From Maritalea sp051251695 (lineage in GTDB: Bacteria > Pseudomonadota > Alphaproteobacteria > Rhizobiales > Devosiaceae), in contig NZ_JBPOEU010000008.1 of the NCBI RefSeq assembly GCF_051251695.1, forward strand, positions 86,944 through 150,943: 64,000 nucleotides of DNA, read 5' to 3'. How positions within the stretch are numbered: position 1 is the first letter of the stretch; the number at the start of each line of letters is the position of its first letter. The position numbers and the translations under genes are program-made. Shown piece after piece: positions 9,211-18,425 of the stretch. A model generated the notes under the pieces. The model saw nothing but the letters and a program-made list of their open reading frames with translations, was not told the DNA's origin and did no database searches.

Positions 9211-10884
9211 ATGCTAAGTGCCATTTCAATTCGCAATATTGTTCTCATTGATCAACTCGATCTTATGCTTGATCGCGGCATGACCGCGCTTACGGGTGAG
9301 ACAGGTGCGGGTAAATCAATTCTGCTTGATTCTCTTTCTCTGGCCCTTGGGGGGCGCGGTGACGCGTCTCTTGTGCGCAAGAACTGTGGGCACGGACAAG
9401 TTGTCGCTGTTCTTCATTTGCCTTATGATCATTTGGTGCGCACATTGTTGCGCGAAAATGAGATTGAAGATGACGACGAAGTCATTCTGCGTCGGGTGCA
9501 ATATGCAGATGGCCGTACGCGCGGTTTTATCAATGATCAACCCGTCTCAGCCAAATTTATGCGCCAACTCGGCGCTCATCTGATTGAAATTCATGGCCAG
9601 CATGATGATCGGGCGTTGGTTGACCCCAATACCCACAGGACATTATTGGACGCATTTGGTGATTGCCAACCAAGTTTGAAGGCAGTTGAAGGCCGTTACA
9701 AAGCGTTGGGCGAAGCTCAATATGCACTGAACCGGCAAGAAGCAAAATTAAACAAAGCGCAAGAAGACGAAGACTTCGCGCGGCACGTAATCGCGGAACT
9801 TTCAGAACTTAATACTGAAATGGGCGAGGAAGAAGAACTCTCAAGCCGCCGACAGGGTCTAATGGCCCTTGAAAAGGCAGCTGATGAGGTTCGCGATGCT
9901 GATCAGGTCTTGAACGGACCCAATGCTGCTTCTAGCGCGCTGGCTGGGTTAATGCGCCAGTTGATGCGAAAGGGGGAAGGGGACGGCAATCTGTTCACAC
10001 CACTTGTTGAAAGCTTGGATGCTTCGCTTATTGCCCTTGATCGTAGTTCTGAGGCGCTTGAAGAAATTAAACGCCAGATGGATTTTGATCCCTTGGAGCT
10101 TGAGAGGACAGAAGAGCGATTGTTTGCTTTGCGTGCCGCCGCGCGCAAACACCATGTGTCTTGCGATGAATTACCCGGTCTGTTGGCAAAATACGAACAG
10201 GCAATATCGGACTTGGAAAAAGGCGGAGACGATCTATCTGCTCTCCAAGAGGCGTTAGTTGAAGCGCGAACGCAATATCAAAGCGCTGCTAAAAAACTCT
10301 CAGATAAACGCGCAAAGGCTGCGATATCCCTTGTGAAGGCCGTTGAAGCGGAACTTCCAGATCTAAAGTTGGGGCAAGCGCGGTTTATCGTGGATCATCA
10401 AATTGATGAGACCCGTGAAAGCGCCAATGGTTTTGATGTTGTTGAATTTCATGTGCAGACCAACCCGGGCACTCACCCCGGGCCCATGATGAAAGTGGCG
10501 TCTGGTGGTGAATTGTCACGTTTTCTACTGGCGTTAAAAGTTGTGCTTGCAGACAAAGGCTCTGCGCCTGTGTTGATTTTTGATGAAATTGATACTGGGG
10601 TTGGTGGCGCAGTTGCGGACGCGATTGGCAAACGGTTGGCGCGATTATCAGCGAAGGTTCAAGTCCTGTCGGTCACCCATGCGCCTCAAGTTGCTGCACG
10701 GGCCACAAAGCATCTGCTTATTGAAAAGCAGGTTATTGCGGAAGGCAGCTTAACCCGCACCCATGTGGCTGAGTTAGACGACAAGAGCCGTCGTGAAGAA
10801 GTTGCGCGCATGTTGGCTGGCTCAACCATAACTGATGAAGCGCGGGCTGCTGCGCACCGTTTGATTGATGAGGTATCTGCGTGA
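9211..10884 (+). CDS. recN: DNA repair protein RecN
   Basis: RecN is an SMC-like ATPase acting early in double-strand break repair. The 557-residue protein has a Walker A motif GETGAGKS near residue 35, a long predicted coiled-coil middle part (roughly 150-360, rich in Glu, Ala, Leu), then the ABC signature SGGELSRF and Walker B VLIFDEIDTGVGG with the H-loop histidine in VTHAPQVAA. The stop overlaps the ligA GTG start as GTGA, so ligA is translationally coupled. Confidence 0.97.
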   Translation: MLSAISIRNIVLIDQLDLMLDRGMTALTGETGAGKSILLDSLSLALGGRGDASLVRKNCGHGQVVAVLHLPYDHLVRTLLRENEIEDDDEVILRRVQYADGRTRGFINDQPVSAKFMRQLGAHLIEIHGQHDDRALVDPNTHRTLLDAFGDCQPSLKAVEGRYKALGEAQYALNRQEAKLNKAQEDEDFARHVIAELSELNTEMGEEEELSSRRQGLMALEKAADEVRDADQVLNGPNAASSALAGLMRQLMRKGEGDGNLFTPLVESLDASLIALDRSSEALEEIKRQMDFDPLELERTEERLFALRAAARKHHVSCDELPGLLAKYEQAISDLEKGGDDLSALQEALVEARTQYQSAAKKLSDKRAKAAISLVKAVEAELPDLKLGQARFIVDHQIDETRESANGFDVVEFHVQTNPGTHPGPMMKVASGGELSRFLLALKVVLADKGSAPVLIFDEIDTGVGGAVADAIGKRLARLSAKVQVLSVTHAPQVAARATKHLLIEKQVIAEGSLTRTHVAELDDKSRREEVARMLAGSTITDEARAAAHRLIDEVSA

Positions 10885-12989
10885 CGGATCCAAAGCCCGT
10901 TGAAGAACTCACTGCAGAAACTGCAGCTCATGAGCTTGAGTTGTTGGCAAAAGAGATTGCCAAGCATGATGCTGCCTATCACCAAAAAGACGCGCCTGAG
11001 GTTAGCGATGCTGAATATGACGCATTGCGGCGGCGCAACGATGATATTGAAACGGCGTTTCCCAACCTTATACGTGCAGACAGCCCAACAAAAAGGGTTG
11101 GGTTTGCCGTTGCAGATGGCTTTAAAAAAGTAACGCATCGCGTGCCTATGTTGTCGCTTGGCAATGCGTTTTCTGATGAAGACTTGTCGGATTTTGTTGG
11201 TCGGGCTCAAAAGTTCTTTTCAAAAGACGAAGGCCTCAAGCTCGCTTTTACGGCAGAGCCTAAGATTGATGGTCTTTCCGCAAGTTTGCGTTATGAAAAA
11301 GGCGTGTTTGTACAAGGTGCCACGCGCGGGGACGGGGGCGAGGGCGAAGACATCACCCAAAACCTGAAGACCATAAAAGACATTCCGCAAAAATTGGTTG
11401 GGGACGATGTGCCTGATGTTTTTGAGGTGCGTGGCGAAGTTTATATGTCTCATGCCGACTTTGAAGCGCTTAATAAGAAGCTGGAAGACGAGGGTAAACA
11501 GACTTACGTTAATCCCCGCAATACGGCCGCAGGGTCGTTGCGGCAGCTAGATTCGAACATCACAGCCAGCCGCAATCTCAAGTTTTTTGCCTATGCATGG
11601 GGTGATGCTTCTGCGTTGCCAAGCGACACGCAAATGGGAGTGGTCCAAGCATTTGAACGCTGGGGTTTCAAGGTGAACCCCTTGATGACGCTTGTCAAAA
11701 GCGTTGAAGAAATGGTGGCGCATCATAGTTTGATTGGTGAGCAACGCGCGCTGCTTGGCTACGATATTGATGGGGTAGTTTATAAACTTGATCGGCTCGA
11801 CTTGCAGGCGCGATGGGGCTTTGTGGCCCGCGCGCCGCGTTGGGCAATTGCATTCAAATTTCCGGCGGAGCAGGCGACGACCATCCTTGAAGATATCGAA
11901 ATTCAGGTGGGGCGAACAGGCGCGTTAACCCCAGTTGCCAAACTTAGGCCCGTTACGGTCGGCGGTGTTGTTGTATCCAACGCGACCTTGCACAATGAAG
12001 ATGAGATCGAGCGCAAGGGTATTTTAATCGGCGATACGGTGACCATTCAACGGGCCGGGGACGTGATCCCGCAAGTAATTGGCCCGGTGTTGGATAAACG
12101 TCCAGCGGATGCGCGGGCGTTTGAGTTTCCGACCCATTGCCCGATTTGCAATTCGCCTGCGGAACGAGAGCTGAACGAAAAAACAGGCAAGCTTGATGTG
12201 GTGCGTCGTTGTACTGGTGAGTTGATTTGTCCGGCACAAGCTGTGAACCAACTCAAACATTTTGTTTCCCGCGATGCGTTGGATATTGATGGCTTAGGGT
12301 CAAAGCAAATCGCCGCCTTTTATGCAGAAGGACGGGTAAAGTTTGCAGCGGATATTTTTACACTGCGCGAGCGTGATGCTGAGGCTTTTAAGAAGCTGAA
12401 GGACCAAGAAGGTTGGGGCGCTACCTCTGTACGCAAGCTGTTTGATGCGATTGATGATCGTCGGGCGCCAGAACTCGACAAGTTTATTTTCGCGTTGGGC
12501 ATTCGCCATGTGGGCAGCACAACCGCTGCGATGTTTGCGAAGAATTTCGGCACGTTTGAAAATTTCATGCAGGCTTGCATTGATGCTGGATCAGGGAATG
12601 TCGCTGCGCGTGAAAATCTTTTGTCAATCGATGGGATTGGTGAAACGGTCGTTCAATCGGTTGTCGGGTTTTTTGCGAACGAGCAAAATAGAGCTGCAAT
12701 GGATGCACTTTTGGCACAAGTGAAACCTGTTGAATATGTTGTCGCGTCTGGCGGTGATAGTCCTGTTGCAGGCAAAACTGTGGTGTTTACGGGCTCGTTA
12801 GAACAAATGTCACGTTCGGAAGCCAAAGCCATGGCTGAACGGCTTGGGGCAAAAGTTTCTGGTTCGGTTTCGGCCAAAACTGACTTACTGGTTGCGGGGC
12901 CGGGTGCTGGTTCAAAGCTTAAAAAGGCGCAAGAGCTAGGCATTGAGACAATGGACGAAGATGGATGGTTCGACCTTGTGGGTCGCTAG
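10881..12989 (+). CDS. ligA: NAD-dependent DNA ligase
   Basis: LigA seals nicks during replication and repair using NAD+. The 702-residue protein has the full domain series: Ia domain, nucleotidyl transferase with the active lysine in EPKIDGLSASL, OB fold (VGRTGALTPVA), four-cysteine zinc finger (CPIC ... C ... C), helix-hairpin-helix repeats and a C-terminal BRCT domain (VFTGSLEQMSRSEAK). The start is GTG, overlapping the recN stop. It is the last gene of the leading cluster; an AraC regulator with a likely promoter follows. Confidence 0.97.
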   Translation: MTDPKPVEELTAETAAHELELLAKEIAKHDAAYHQKDAPEVSDAEYDALRRRNDDIETAFPNLIRADSPTKRVGFAVADGFKKVTHRVPMLSLGNAFSDEDLSDFVGRAQKFFSKDEGLKLAFTAEPKIDGLSASLRYEKGVFVQGATRGDGGEGEDITQNLKTIKDIPQKLVGDDVPDVFEVRGEVYMSHADFEALNKKLEDEGKQTYVNPRNTAAGSLRQLDSNITASRNLKFFAYAWGDASALPSDTQMGVVQAFERWGFKVNPLMTLVKSVEEMVAHHSLIGEQRALLGYDIDGVVYKLDRLDLQARWGFVARAPRWAIAFKFPAEQATTILEDIEIQVGRTGALTPVAKLRPVTVGGVVVSNATLHNEDEIERKGILIGDTVTIQRAGDVIPQVIGPVLDKRPADARAFEFPTHCPICNSPAERELNEKTGKLDVVRRCTGELICPAQAVNQLKHFVSRDALDIDGLGSKQIAAFYAEGRVKFAADIFTLRERDAEAFKKLKDQEGWGATSVRKLFDAIDDRRAPELDKFIFALGIRHVGSTTAAMFAKNFGTFENFMQACIDAGSGNVAARENLLSIDGIGETVVQSVVGFFANEQNRAAMDALLAQVKPVEYVVASGGDSPVAGKTVVFTGSLEQMSRSEAKAMAERLGAKVSGSVSAKTDLLVAGPGAGSKLKKAQELGIETMDEDGWFDLVGR

Positions 12990-13000
12990 CCTTTCTGATG

Positions 13001-13017
13001 TGTGCAATTTTGTCCAA
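13001..13017 (+). promoter_or_regulatory. Putative AraC-regulator binding element, copy 1
   Basis: TGTGCAATTTTGTCCAA lies 30 bases upstream of the likely araC-type start (13047). A copy matching at 15 of 17 positions lies at 13927-13943 in front of azlC. Paired elements at the regulator and its neighbour suggest the binding site of this regulator. This is inference from repetition; there is no direct binding evidence. Confidence 0.5.
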
Positions 13018-13046
13018 GACGAATTTGCAATCCTGGTTTAGTCTTT

Positions 13047-13916
13047 ATGCCTATGGAGATGATTTCCCAAAAAGATGCAGTTTGCATGGAGCTAGAAAGT
13101 GGTGAGCGCGCCAAGTTCTGGCGTGAGGAAACCTATGACAGTTTGGAGTGTCTAAAGGCGACATTTCTGCGGCATGAGTTTTCGCCCCACACCCACGAAA
13201 CGTTTGTGATTGGTGCGGTTGTTTCAGGCTATCAGCGTCACAAGCTAAAGGGTTCAGAATCCGTGGGCGGACCCGGTTCTGTCTTTATGATCAATCCTGA
13301 AGATGTGCATGATGGTCGCCCGATGGAGATGGGCTATAGCTACCGTATGTTTTACCCATCCGTAAAACTGATGGATGAAATCGCTGCAGGCTTGCCGGGG
13401 AAACGCCAGACTGGTTCTTTGTTCTTTCGCGACCTGATGCTTGAGGATGCCCGTATCGCTCAGGCATTAATTCAAACCCATAATGTGCTTGAAACGAGCC
13501 CGGACCAGTTGGAAAAGGACGAAGCCATTTTTTGCTCGTTTGGTGCGCTTATTGATCATTACGGTAGCTGGTCCACTGGTGTTTTACAAAAGCGAGAGCC
13601 AAAAGCGATAGAGCATGTTTGTGAATATATGCACGCTCATTTTGGTGACGACATCAATTTGGAAATGTTGGCGAACATTGCTGGCATGAGCAGGGCATAC
13701 TTTGTGCGGGTTTTCAGAAAACACATGAACCAAACCCCACATAGTTATCTCACCGATATTCGTATTCGTGGCGCACGCAAAATGCTGCATCAAGGTCAAA
13801 ACCCGATGAATGTTGCTATTGATTGTGGGTTTTTCGACCAATCGCACCTCAATCGGCAGTTCAAACGCCGCATTGGCACCACCCCCGGTGCATTTAAAGA
13901 TATGCACGCCCAATAG
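13047..13916 (+). CDS. AraC family transcriptional regulator of azlCD (predicted)
   Basis: The protein has an N-terminal cupin-like effector-binding domain (HEFSPHTHETFVIGAVVSG, then FMINPEDVHDG) and a C-terminal AraC-type double helix-turn-helix (about residues 185-285: LEMLANIAGMSRAYFVRVFRKH, then NVAIDCGFFDQSHLNRQFKR). The frame is open back to a GTG at 13002, but I prefer the ATG at 13047 (289 aa) because the upstream stretch carries a repeated regulatory element; ATGs at 13053 and 13059 are also possible. It is followed by azlC and azlD in the same direction, a common arrangement, so it probably controls amino-acid export in response to a small ligand. Confidence 0.88.
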   Translation: MPMEMISQKDAVCMELESGERAKFWREETYDSLECLKATFLRHEFSPHTHETFVIGAVVSGYQRHKLKGSESVGGPGSVFMINPEDVHDGRPMEMGYSYRMFYPSVKLMDEIAAGLPGKRQTGSLFFRDLMLEDARIAQALIQTHNVLETSPDQLEKDEAIFCSFGALIDHYGSWSTGVLQKREPKAIEHVCEYMHAHFGDDINLEMLANIAGMSRAYFVRVFRKHMNQTPHSYLTDIRIRGARKMLHQGQNPMNVAIDCGFFDQSHLNRQFKRRIGTTPGAFKDMHAQ

Positions 13917-13926
13917 CGCCAATTGT

Positions 13927-13943
13927 TGTGCAATATCGTCCAA
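13927..13943 (+). promoter_or_regulatory. Putative AraC-regulator binding element, copy 2
   Basis: TGTGCAATATCGTCCAA, 49 bases before the azlC ATG, matches the element at 13001-13017 with two differences. Its position in the gap between the regulator and azlC suits an activator site. Inference only. Confidence 0.5.
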
Positions 13944-13992
13944 TTGATTTTCAAATAAGTTGCTATAGATAACGTTCTATAGGGGAGAATTT

Positions 13993-14712
13993 ATGAGTAA
14001 CTCAGAAGCCGCACGATTACCGCGCAGTGATTTCAACGAGGGTATACGCGCCATTGCGCCGTTGGTCATCGCCGCCTTTCCCATAGCATTGGTGTTTGGT
14101 GCGCTTGCGGCTCAAAAAGGTCTGACCCCGTTTGAAACCATGTTGATGAGCGGTGTGGTGTTCGCTGGCGGATCACAGTTTGTCGCCATTGATTTCTGGG
14201 CGACCCCAGTGCCTTGGATCGCGATTACCATCAGCGCCTTATTGGTCAATATCCGGCATATTTTGATGAGCGCATCGCTTGGCAGCAAAACCCGACAAAT
14301 GGGATTTGGAAAGCAGCTTATTGCATTTGGTTTTCTTGCCGACGAGGTGTGGGCTTTGTCCGAACACCGAGCACGCAAAGAGGGCACAAGCTTCGCCTTT
14401 ATGATGGGGCTTGCATTGCCGTTTTACGTCAATTGGGTGGTGACAACCGGGGTGGGCGCGAGCCTTGGTACTATGCTGGCTGATCTTGATCCGGCCAAAT
14501 GGGGCTTGGACTTTGCCTTTCCGGCAATATTTATCGGTTTGATTATGGGCTTCTGGCAAGGCAACAAAACCGGGATGATATTGGCGGCAAGTGGACTGAG
14601 CGCGATTGCCTGCAAAGCATATGTTCCGGGCGCTTGGTACATCGCCGCTGGCGCTGTGGCAGGTGTCGTGGTTGCTGCGTTTCTTGCTGACCCACAGGTC
14701 GAGGGAGAGTAA
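13993..14712 (+). CDS. azlC: AzlC family branched-chain amino acid exporter, large subunit
   Basis: AzlC with AzlD forms an inner-membrane exporter of branched-chain amino acids. The 239-residue protein is hydrophobic with about six to seven membrane segments and family motifs FPIALVFGALAAQKG, GVVFAGGSQFVA and NIRHILMSASL. AGGGGAG just upstream fixes the ATG. azlD begins one base after its stop. The AraC gene in front probably regulates it. Confidence 0.93.
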   Translation: MSNSEAARLPRSDFNEGIRAIAPLVIAAFPIALVFGALAAQKGLTPFETMLMSGVVFAGGSQFVAIDFWATPVPWIAITISALLVNIRHILMSASLGSKTRQMGFGKQLIAFGFLADEVWALSEHRARKEGTSFAFMMGLALPFYVNWVVTTGVGASLGTMLADLDPAKWGLDFAFPAIFIGLIMGFWQGNKTGMILAASGLSAIACKAYVPGAWYIAAGAVAGVVVAAFLADPQVEGE

Positions 14713-14713
14713 G

Positions 14714-15034
14714 ATGCAGTCGTTTTTTCAAGTCGACCCGGCTGTACTGCTCGCCATCATTGGTATGGGCATCGCTACATATCTGACCCGGATCGCTGGT
14801 TTGGTGTTGGTGCGCTTTGTTGATTTGCGTGGACGCACACGTGCGGCGCTTGAAGCTGTGCCGGTTGCTGTTTTGATGTCTGTAATCGCGCCGACAGTTT
14901 TGGCCACGGGCATTGCAGAAACATCGGCAGCGATTGTGACCATGCTGGCGGCGACACGATTGCCGTTGCTCGGGGTGGTTGTGGTCGGCGTTGTTAGCGC
15001 CGCCACATTTCGAGCAATGCTGGGGGCAATTTAA
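14714..15034 (+). CDS. azlD: AzlD family branched-chain amino acid exporter, small subunit
   Basis: The small partner of AzlC: 106 residues, four predicted membrane segments, with the typical TYLTRIAGLVL motif after the first helix. The frame is open upstream inside azlC, but the ATG at 14714 directly follows the azlC stop and has GGGAG upstream, so it is the right start. Its TAA shares the palindrome TTAA with the stop of the convergent chrA gene. Confidence 0.93.
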   Translation: MQSFFQVDPAVLLAIIGMGIATYLTRIAGLVLVRFVDLRGRTRAALEAVPVAVLMSVIAPTVLATGIAETSAAIVTMLAATRLPLLGVVVVGVVSAATFRAMLGAI

Positions 15035-16239
15035 ACAAGGCCCAACAGGCTGCCGACAAGTGCGCCGAGCAGCACCACAATCCATGGTGGTGTTTTCCAA
15101 ACGGTGAGCAACAAAAATGCTGCTGCGCCAAGGGCGAAATCAGCAGCCGATAGAATGCTGCTTTGCCAAATCGGCGCGTAAAATGCACCGGCCAGCAACC
15201 CCACAACCGCTGCGTTGGCCCCAGTTAACACGGAGCGCGCTTTATTTGCTGAACGGAGTTGATGCCAATAGGGCATGATGGCGTAGACCAGCAAAAAGCC
15301 GGGCAGGAAGATGGCAATCGTTGCAACAATCGCATTGCCAAATGCCATGGGCATCGGCGCGCTTGCTGCCCCCAAAAAGGCCGCGAAACTAAATATCGGG
15401 CCGGGCATGGCTTGGGTCATCCCATAGCCAGCAAGGAATGTGTCTTTGCTCACAAGCCCGTTGCCCACAATCTCGGTTTCAAGTAGTGGAAGAACGACAT
15501 GCCCGCCACCAAATACCAGTGCGCCAGCCCGATAGAAACTATCGAACAGTGCAATTCCATTGCTCTGGACGGTTTGGGCGAGCACGGGTAAACCAAGCAA
15601 CAGCACGACAAATGCTGCGAATGCTACTTGTGCTGCTGGCTTCGCGATATTGATTGGATCGGGAGTTGAGTTGGTTTTCTCTTCGTTCGATTTGATCACT
15701 AATGCCCCAACAAGTGCGCCAAGCACAATGGCCCCGACTTGACCTAGTGGGCCGGTCACTAAAGTAACAAAGGCAAGCGCTGCAACAGCAATTGTTGCTG
15801 TGGTTTTCGTGTTGCACAGGGACTTTGCCATGCCAAGAACGGCTTGCGCCACCACAGCAGTTGCGACAATTTTTAGGCCGTGGATCATGCCCAGACCGAA
15901 AATTCCTGTTAGCGTATCCGCGTAAAGCGCAAACAGAACCAAAAGGGCTGCAGACGGAAACGTGAAAGCAACAAACGCTACTATGCCGCCCAAAATACCG
16001 CCGCGTTGTAAGCCAAGGGCGAAGCCGACTTGTGAACTGGATGGACCGGGCAGGAATTGGCACAGGCCAACAAGGTCCGCATATTCTGCTTGTGTGAGCC
16101 ATTTGCGCTTTTGCACAAACTCGGCATGGAAAAAACCCATATGCGCCACTGGGCCGCCAAATGAGGTGAGGCCAAGTTTGCCAAAGGCAGAAAGAATTTC
16201 AAAAACCGGGCGCGACATTCGCTTGATGTCCTTATTCAA
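15031..16239 (-). CDS. chrA: Chromate efflux transporter, two-domain ChrA
   Basis: ChrA is an inner-membrane transporter of the CHR family that exports chromate; some homologues carry other anions. The 402-residue protein is the long form with two homologous halves: the N-half motif SFGGPVAHMGFF with LPGPSSSQVG, and the C-half motif FGGGHVVLPLLE with MTQAMPGPIFSF. About ten to twelve membrane segments are visible. An internal Met at residue 8 is an alternative start. No chrB regulator is adjacent, so physiological chromate resistance is not assured. It converges on azlD with stops overlapping by four bases. Confidence 0.93.
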   Translation of the reverse strand: MNKDIKRMSRPVFEILSAFGKLGLTSFGGPVAHMGFFHAEFVQKRKWLTQAEYADLVGLCQFLPGPSSSQVGFALGLQRGGILGGIVAFVAFTFPSAALLVLFALYADTLTGIFGLGMIHGLKIVATAVVAQAVLGMAKSLCNTKTTATIAVAALAFVTLVTGPLGQVGAIVLGALVGALVIKSNEEKTNSTPDPINIAKPAAQVAFAAFVVLLLGLPVLAQTVQSNGIALFDSFYRAGALVFGGGHVVLPLLETEIVGNGLVSKDTFLAGYGMTQAMPGPIFSFAAFLGAASAPMPMAFGNAIVATIAIFLPGFLLVYAIMPYWHQLRSANKARSVLTGANAAVVGLLAGAFYAPIWQSSILSAADFALGAAAFLLLTVWKTPPWIVVLLGALVGSLLGLV

Positions 16240-16258
16240 ATGCCGCGCTCACTAAACT

Positions 16259-18088
16259 TTAAATTGCTTTAGTTGCGTCAGCCAACCAAGCTTTTGACTT
16301 ATCGTCTAATTGTGACGATGCCATCTCATTGCACTTTTCATGATAATCATTGAGCCAAGAAATCTCGTTGTTCGTCATCAAAGATTTATCGATCAAGCGC
16401 GTGTCGATTGGCGTAAAGGTGATGGTTTCAAATGTATAGAAGGGCGTTTTCTCGGTGCTATGTGGGCTTTCGATCACAACGAGCAAGTTCTCAATGCGAA
16501 TGCCATATCCGCCTTCAATATAGTAGCCTGGCTCATTTGAAATAATGTTGCCAAGTTCGAGCGGCGAAGTATTCTTTTTGGAAACGCCACATGGCCCTTC
16601 ATGCACGCCCAAAAAGGCACCCACGCCATGGCCAGTTCCATGGTCATAGTCTAGTCCTTGTGCCCAAAGAAATTGCCGGGCCAAAACGTCTAGTTGAACG
16701 CCAGTCGTGCCTTTTGGGAATTGAGCAAGACTAAGGGCAATCATGCCTTTCAAGACAAGCGTGAAGTCCCGTTTTTGTTCAGGCGTTGCAGGGCCAGTGG
16801 CCATGGTGCGGGTGATGTCTGTTGTGCCGTCAAGATATTGACCGCCGCTATCAACCAGCATCAGTTCACCTGGGACCAAACGTCTATCCGAGTTTTCGGT
16901 TACCCGATAATGGCACATCGCGCCGTTCGCACCCGAGCCAGAAATGGTCTCAAAACTGATGTCGACGAATGAATTGGCTTGGCGTCGAATTTGTTCAAGG
17001 TGTTTGACGATTTCGATTTCGGTCAACTCGCCTTTTGGCGCTTCTTCATCAAACCAAGATAGGAATTTGGCCATGGCCGCAGAATCAAGGCGTTGAGCAG
17101 ATTTCATTCCATTGATTTCAACTGCATTTTTGAGAGACTTTGTGCGCAAGACGGGGTCCGGATCTTTAATCAGCTTGCCGTCTGCGTCCAAAACAATGTT
17201 TGCCAGTTTCGACGGACATGTATTGCCATCGAGCCAGATTGTTTTTCCCTTGCTGAGCGCCGCCAAATCTGCCTCAAGCTTTTTGATCGGATGAAGAGAA
17301 ATGGCGTCACCCAGTTCGTTTTTGAGCAGGTCTGTGATTTTTTCAGGCTGAACATAGAGCTTTGCAGCGCCGGATTGCTCGACAGTGGCGAAGCCCAAGG
17401 TTACTGGCGTGTTAGGAATGTCAGAGCCGCGAATATTGAACAACCAACAAAAACTTTCTGGCAATGTCAGCACAATGGTGTCTGCGCCGCGTTCTTTAAT
17501 TTTGTTAGCGAGGTCTGCGATTTTGTCGGTAGCCGACTTCCCGGTTTGCTCGATTGGTAACGTAAAAATTTTGCTGGTTGGTGGCTTTGGCCGATTGGCC
17601 CACGTTTCATCGACCAAGTTGGCGCATTCGATCAGTTCAATATCGGCGCTAGATAGAGCGCTGCGCAGTGCTTTTATGGCGTTTGGGGTGTGCAACCAAC
17701 CATCAAACCCAACTTTTGCACCAGCTGGCAGTGCGTCGATGAGCCATGCAGACGCAGCGTTCGGTTTCATTTCAATGATTTCCATGGCGTCAGTATCTGT
17801 TTGGGCGGGGGCCTGAATTGTATATCTGCCATCAACACAAAGTGCGGCACGATCTTGGGTGATAATTGCATAGCCTGCTGATCCAGTGAAGCTTGCAATA
17901 TAGGCTAGTCTTTCGTCGCCCTCAGGCACGTTTTCACCGCGATGCGCGTCATCTCGCGGTACAAGAAAGGCATCAACATTGGCGTTGGCCATTGCTTTGC
18001 GCACGGCGGACAGCCGAGGCGCAACGGTGCTCGGATCGGTTTTGTCGTTGAAATGCTGCAATTGCGTTGTGCTGTCATTGTTTAACAT
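16259..18088 (-). CDS. pepP: Xaa-Pro aminopeptidase (M24B)
   Basis: This cytoplasmic metallopeptidase removes N-terminal residues that precede proline. The 609-residue protein has two creatinase-like N-terminal domains (AVRKAMANANVDAFLVPRDD) and a C-terminal M24 fold. The dinuclear metal ligands are visible: Asp in LMLVDSGGQYLDGTTD and DITRTM, His in HGTGHGVGAFLGVHEGP, Glu in SNEPGYYIEGGYG and in GIRIENLLVV. Length matches the large aminopeptidase P type. It is transcribed away from the small tandem proteins at 18244 and lies in the pepP-prmA-uvrD neighbourhood common in this order. Confidence 0.94.
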   Translation of the reverse strand: MLNNDSTTQLQHFNDKTDPSTVAPRLSAVRKAMANANVDAFLVPRDDAHRGENVPEGDERLAYIASFTGSAGYAIITQDRAALCVDGRYTIQAPAQTDTDAMEIIEMKPNAASAWLIDALPAGAKVGFDGWLHTPNAIKALRSALSSADIELIECANLVDETWANRPKPPTSKIFTLPIEQTGKSATDKIADLANKIKERGADTIVLTLPESFCWLFNIRGSDIPNTPVTLGFATVEQSGAAKLYVQPEKITDLLKNELGDAISLHPIKKLEADLAALSKGKTIWLDGNTCPSKLANIVLDADGKLIKDPDPVLRTKSLKNAVEINGMKSAQRLDSAAMAKFLSWFDEEAPKGELTEIEIVKHLEQIRRQANSFVDISFETISGSGANGAMCHYRVTENSDRRLVPGELMLVDSGGQYLDGTTDITRTMATGPATPEQKRDFTLVLKGMIALSLAQFPKGTTGVQLDVLARQFLWAQGLDYDHGTGHGVGAFLGVHEGPCGVSKKNTSPLELGNIISNEPGYYIEGGYGIRIENLLVVIESPHSTEKTPFYTFETITFTPIDTRLIDKSLMTNNEISWLNDYHEKCNEMASSQLDDKSKAWLADATKAI

Positions 18089-18211
18089 GCGGTTTTTACC
18101 TTTTGGATGGTGTGCAGGGCATTCCGAAAACGCATGGCTGCGGTGCGCGTTTGGTCCTACCTAAATTTTTTTACTACGCTACATTGATTTCACAAATTCA
18201 AAAAAGCAACC

Positions 18212-18224
18212 CCACAAGTTGTGG
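18212..18224. repeat. Inverted repeat CCACAA-G-TTGTGG
   Basis: Perfect six-base arms around one G, seven bases before the AGGAG ribosome-binding site of the first small protein gene. It could be an operator or a 5' leader structure; nothing in the sequence decides which. Confidence 0.45.
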
Positions 18225-18243
18225 AAACATTAGGAGTTTTGAA

Positions 18244-18387
18244 ATGACACAGTCAGCTGGATTTTTCCGTAGTGTTGTTGATGCGATGATCTCTTCTCGC
18301 ACTTTAAAAGCCGAACGTCAGGTTGCTCAATTTTTGAAGACACAAGGACATGATGCGATCAACAATGATCGTATGAACGGATTTTGA
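18244..18387 (+). CDS. Small protein A of a tandem pair, 47 aa
   Basis: A 47-residue protein starting with ATG preceded by TTAGGAG (AGGAG at 18232-18236). It begins MTQSAGFFRSVVDAMISS and continues with a basic, amphipathic helical stretch (RTLKAERQVAQFL). The next gene encodes a clear paralogue: both share the pattern GFFR-V-DA-SSR-K-AER-VA-F. It is too short for known domains that I recognise; it is not DUF1127. The style recalls other short alphaproteobacterial proteins with an FFR-DA-R-AQ-V pattern, which is recollection rather than a search result. Function unknown; membrane-surface or nucleic-acid association is possible from its charge. Confidence 0.8.
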   Translation: MTQSAGFFRSVVDAMISSRTLKAERQVAQFLKTQGHDAINNDRMNGF

Positions 18388-18425
18388 TTTAGGTGCGAAC
18401 GCCCAACTTTCTTAGGATTTTAAAA

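Noticed and set aside
13963..13982. Twin CTATAG words before azlC
   Set aside because: Short self-complementary words, the second part of the ribosome-binding region; not enough for a site call.
14543..16102. Long frames (185-187 codons) overlapping azlD and chrA in other frames
   Set aside because: Low-complexity, Cys/His/Arg-rich shadows of two well-recognised membrane protein genes.
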